14,538 nucleotides of DNA, from NCBI GenBank assembly GCA_002400445.1, contig DGQO01000273.1, positions 1 to 14,538 on the forward strand, given 5' to 3'. The position numbers and the translations under genes are program-made. This DNA is from Chitinophagaceae bacterium UBA4412 (lineage in GTDB: Bacteria; Bacteroidota; Bacteroidia; Chitinophagales; Chitinophagaceae). The number at the start of each line of letters is the position of its first letter. The stretch's first letter is position 1. The notes under the pieces were generated by a model that saw only the letters and a program-made list of their open reading frames with translations, made no database searches and was not told where the DNA came from. This document shows, piece by piece, positions 14,239-14,538 of this stretch.

Positions 14239-14538
14239 TTAGTAAGCCCGGGCAAATAAAACCCGCTGTGTACTTGGCGCCCCGGTAAGGATGCACTTGC
14301 CCTCTTCTTGTTTATTATTGATGGGGATACAACGAATTGTAGCCTTTGTTTGTTCTTTAATTTTGTCTTCCGTTTCTTCTGTGCCATCCCAATGTGCAGA
14401 TACAAATCCGCCTTTTTCATCAAGAATTTTTACAAATTCTTCCCAACTGTTTGCCTCCCGGGTGCTTTCTGTGCGAAAAGCCAGTGCCTTATTGTATAAA
14501 TGCTGCTGCATTTCTTCAAGCAATTCCACTACATACTG
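14239..14538 (-). CDS. proS: Prolyl-tRNA synthetase, C-terminal end (partial)
   Basis: The last 99 codons of a gene that runs off the right edge, ending at the TAA at 14239-14241. The segment WEEFVKILDEKGGFVSAHWD, then IRCIPIN, GKCILTGAPSTQRV and the terminal LFARAY match the C-terminal domain of type-3 (archaeal/eukaryotic-like) prolyl-tRNA synthetases, whose chain ends in a conserved tyrosine. This form, lacking the bacterial-type editing insertion, is usual in Bacteroidota. The enzyme charges tRNA-Pro in the cytoplasm. It converges on the RDD gene with 16 bases between stops. Confidence 0.95.
   Translation of the reverse strand, partial: QYVVELLEEMQQHLYNKALAFRTESTREANSWEEFVKILDEKGGFVSAHWDGTEETEDKIKEQTKATIRCIPINNKQEEGKCILTGAPSTQRVLFARAY

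Noticed and set aside
1..14538. Mobile elements, CRISPR arrays, tRNA or rRNA genes
   Set aside because: I saw no transposase or integrase, no spaced direct repeats and no tRNA-like or rRNA-like segments; the only RNA gene seen is the SRP RNA.

Overview
The window looks like chromosomal core DNA of a Bacteroidota bacterium, most likely of the Chitinophagaceae or a close relative. The signs are a type IX secretion Plug-family protein, a BamA/TamA-type outer-membrane protein with a lipoprotein signal (TamL type), a type-3 (archaeal-like) prolyl-tRNA synthetase C-terminus, starts without clear Shine-Dalgarno sequences, and several matches to the Bacteroidota -7 promoter box TAnnTTTG. I see no mobile elements, CRISPR arrays, tRNAs or rRNAs. 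The genus assignment is inference.

Left part (1-7085). The 3' end of an unrecognised + strand gene converges, across a strong bidirectional hairpin terminator, on a TalC/Fsa-type transaldolase gene. Upstream of that gene, on the same minus strand, lies a small SRP RNA (4.5S, ffs) with its own -7 box and a poly-U end, and then the T9SS Plug-family gene. A LolC/E-type permease (TTG start) is divergent from Plug and converges on a SpoU/TrmH-family RNA methyltransferase. That methyltransferase is divergent, over only 12 bases, from a large TamL-like outer-membrane assembly protein.

Right part (7080-14538). A tightly packed minus-strand run reads SpoIIM-like membrane protein, DUF4129, DUF4350, MoxR AAA+ ATPase, DUF58 and truB. 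Its junctions are 8-base, 0-base, 1-base (TAATG) and 1-base (TAATG) overlaps or abutments, followed by a 19-base gap to truB. An RDD-family membrane protein is divergent from the head of this run. Together the first six non-truB proteins form the MoxR/DUF58/DUF4129/DUF4350/SpoIIM/RDD gene set. That set is conserved across phyla and has no settled function; it looks like a membrane-anchored MoxR chaperone module, and it is the best candidate in this window for a poorly described system. The window ends in the C-terminus of prolyl-tRNA synthetase (proS), convergent with the RDD gene.

Three genes seem to use TTG starts: the permease, the DUF4350 protein and possibly truB. The first two are strongly supported because stop codons lie in frame just upstream. 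The start of truB is unresolved.
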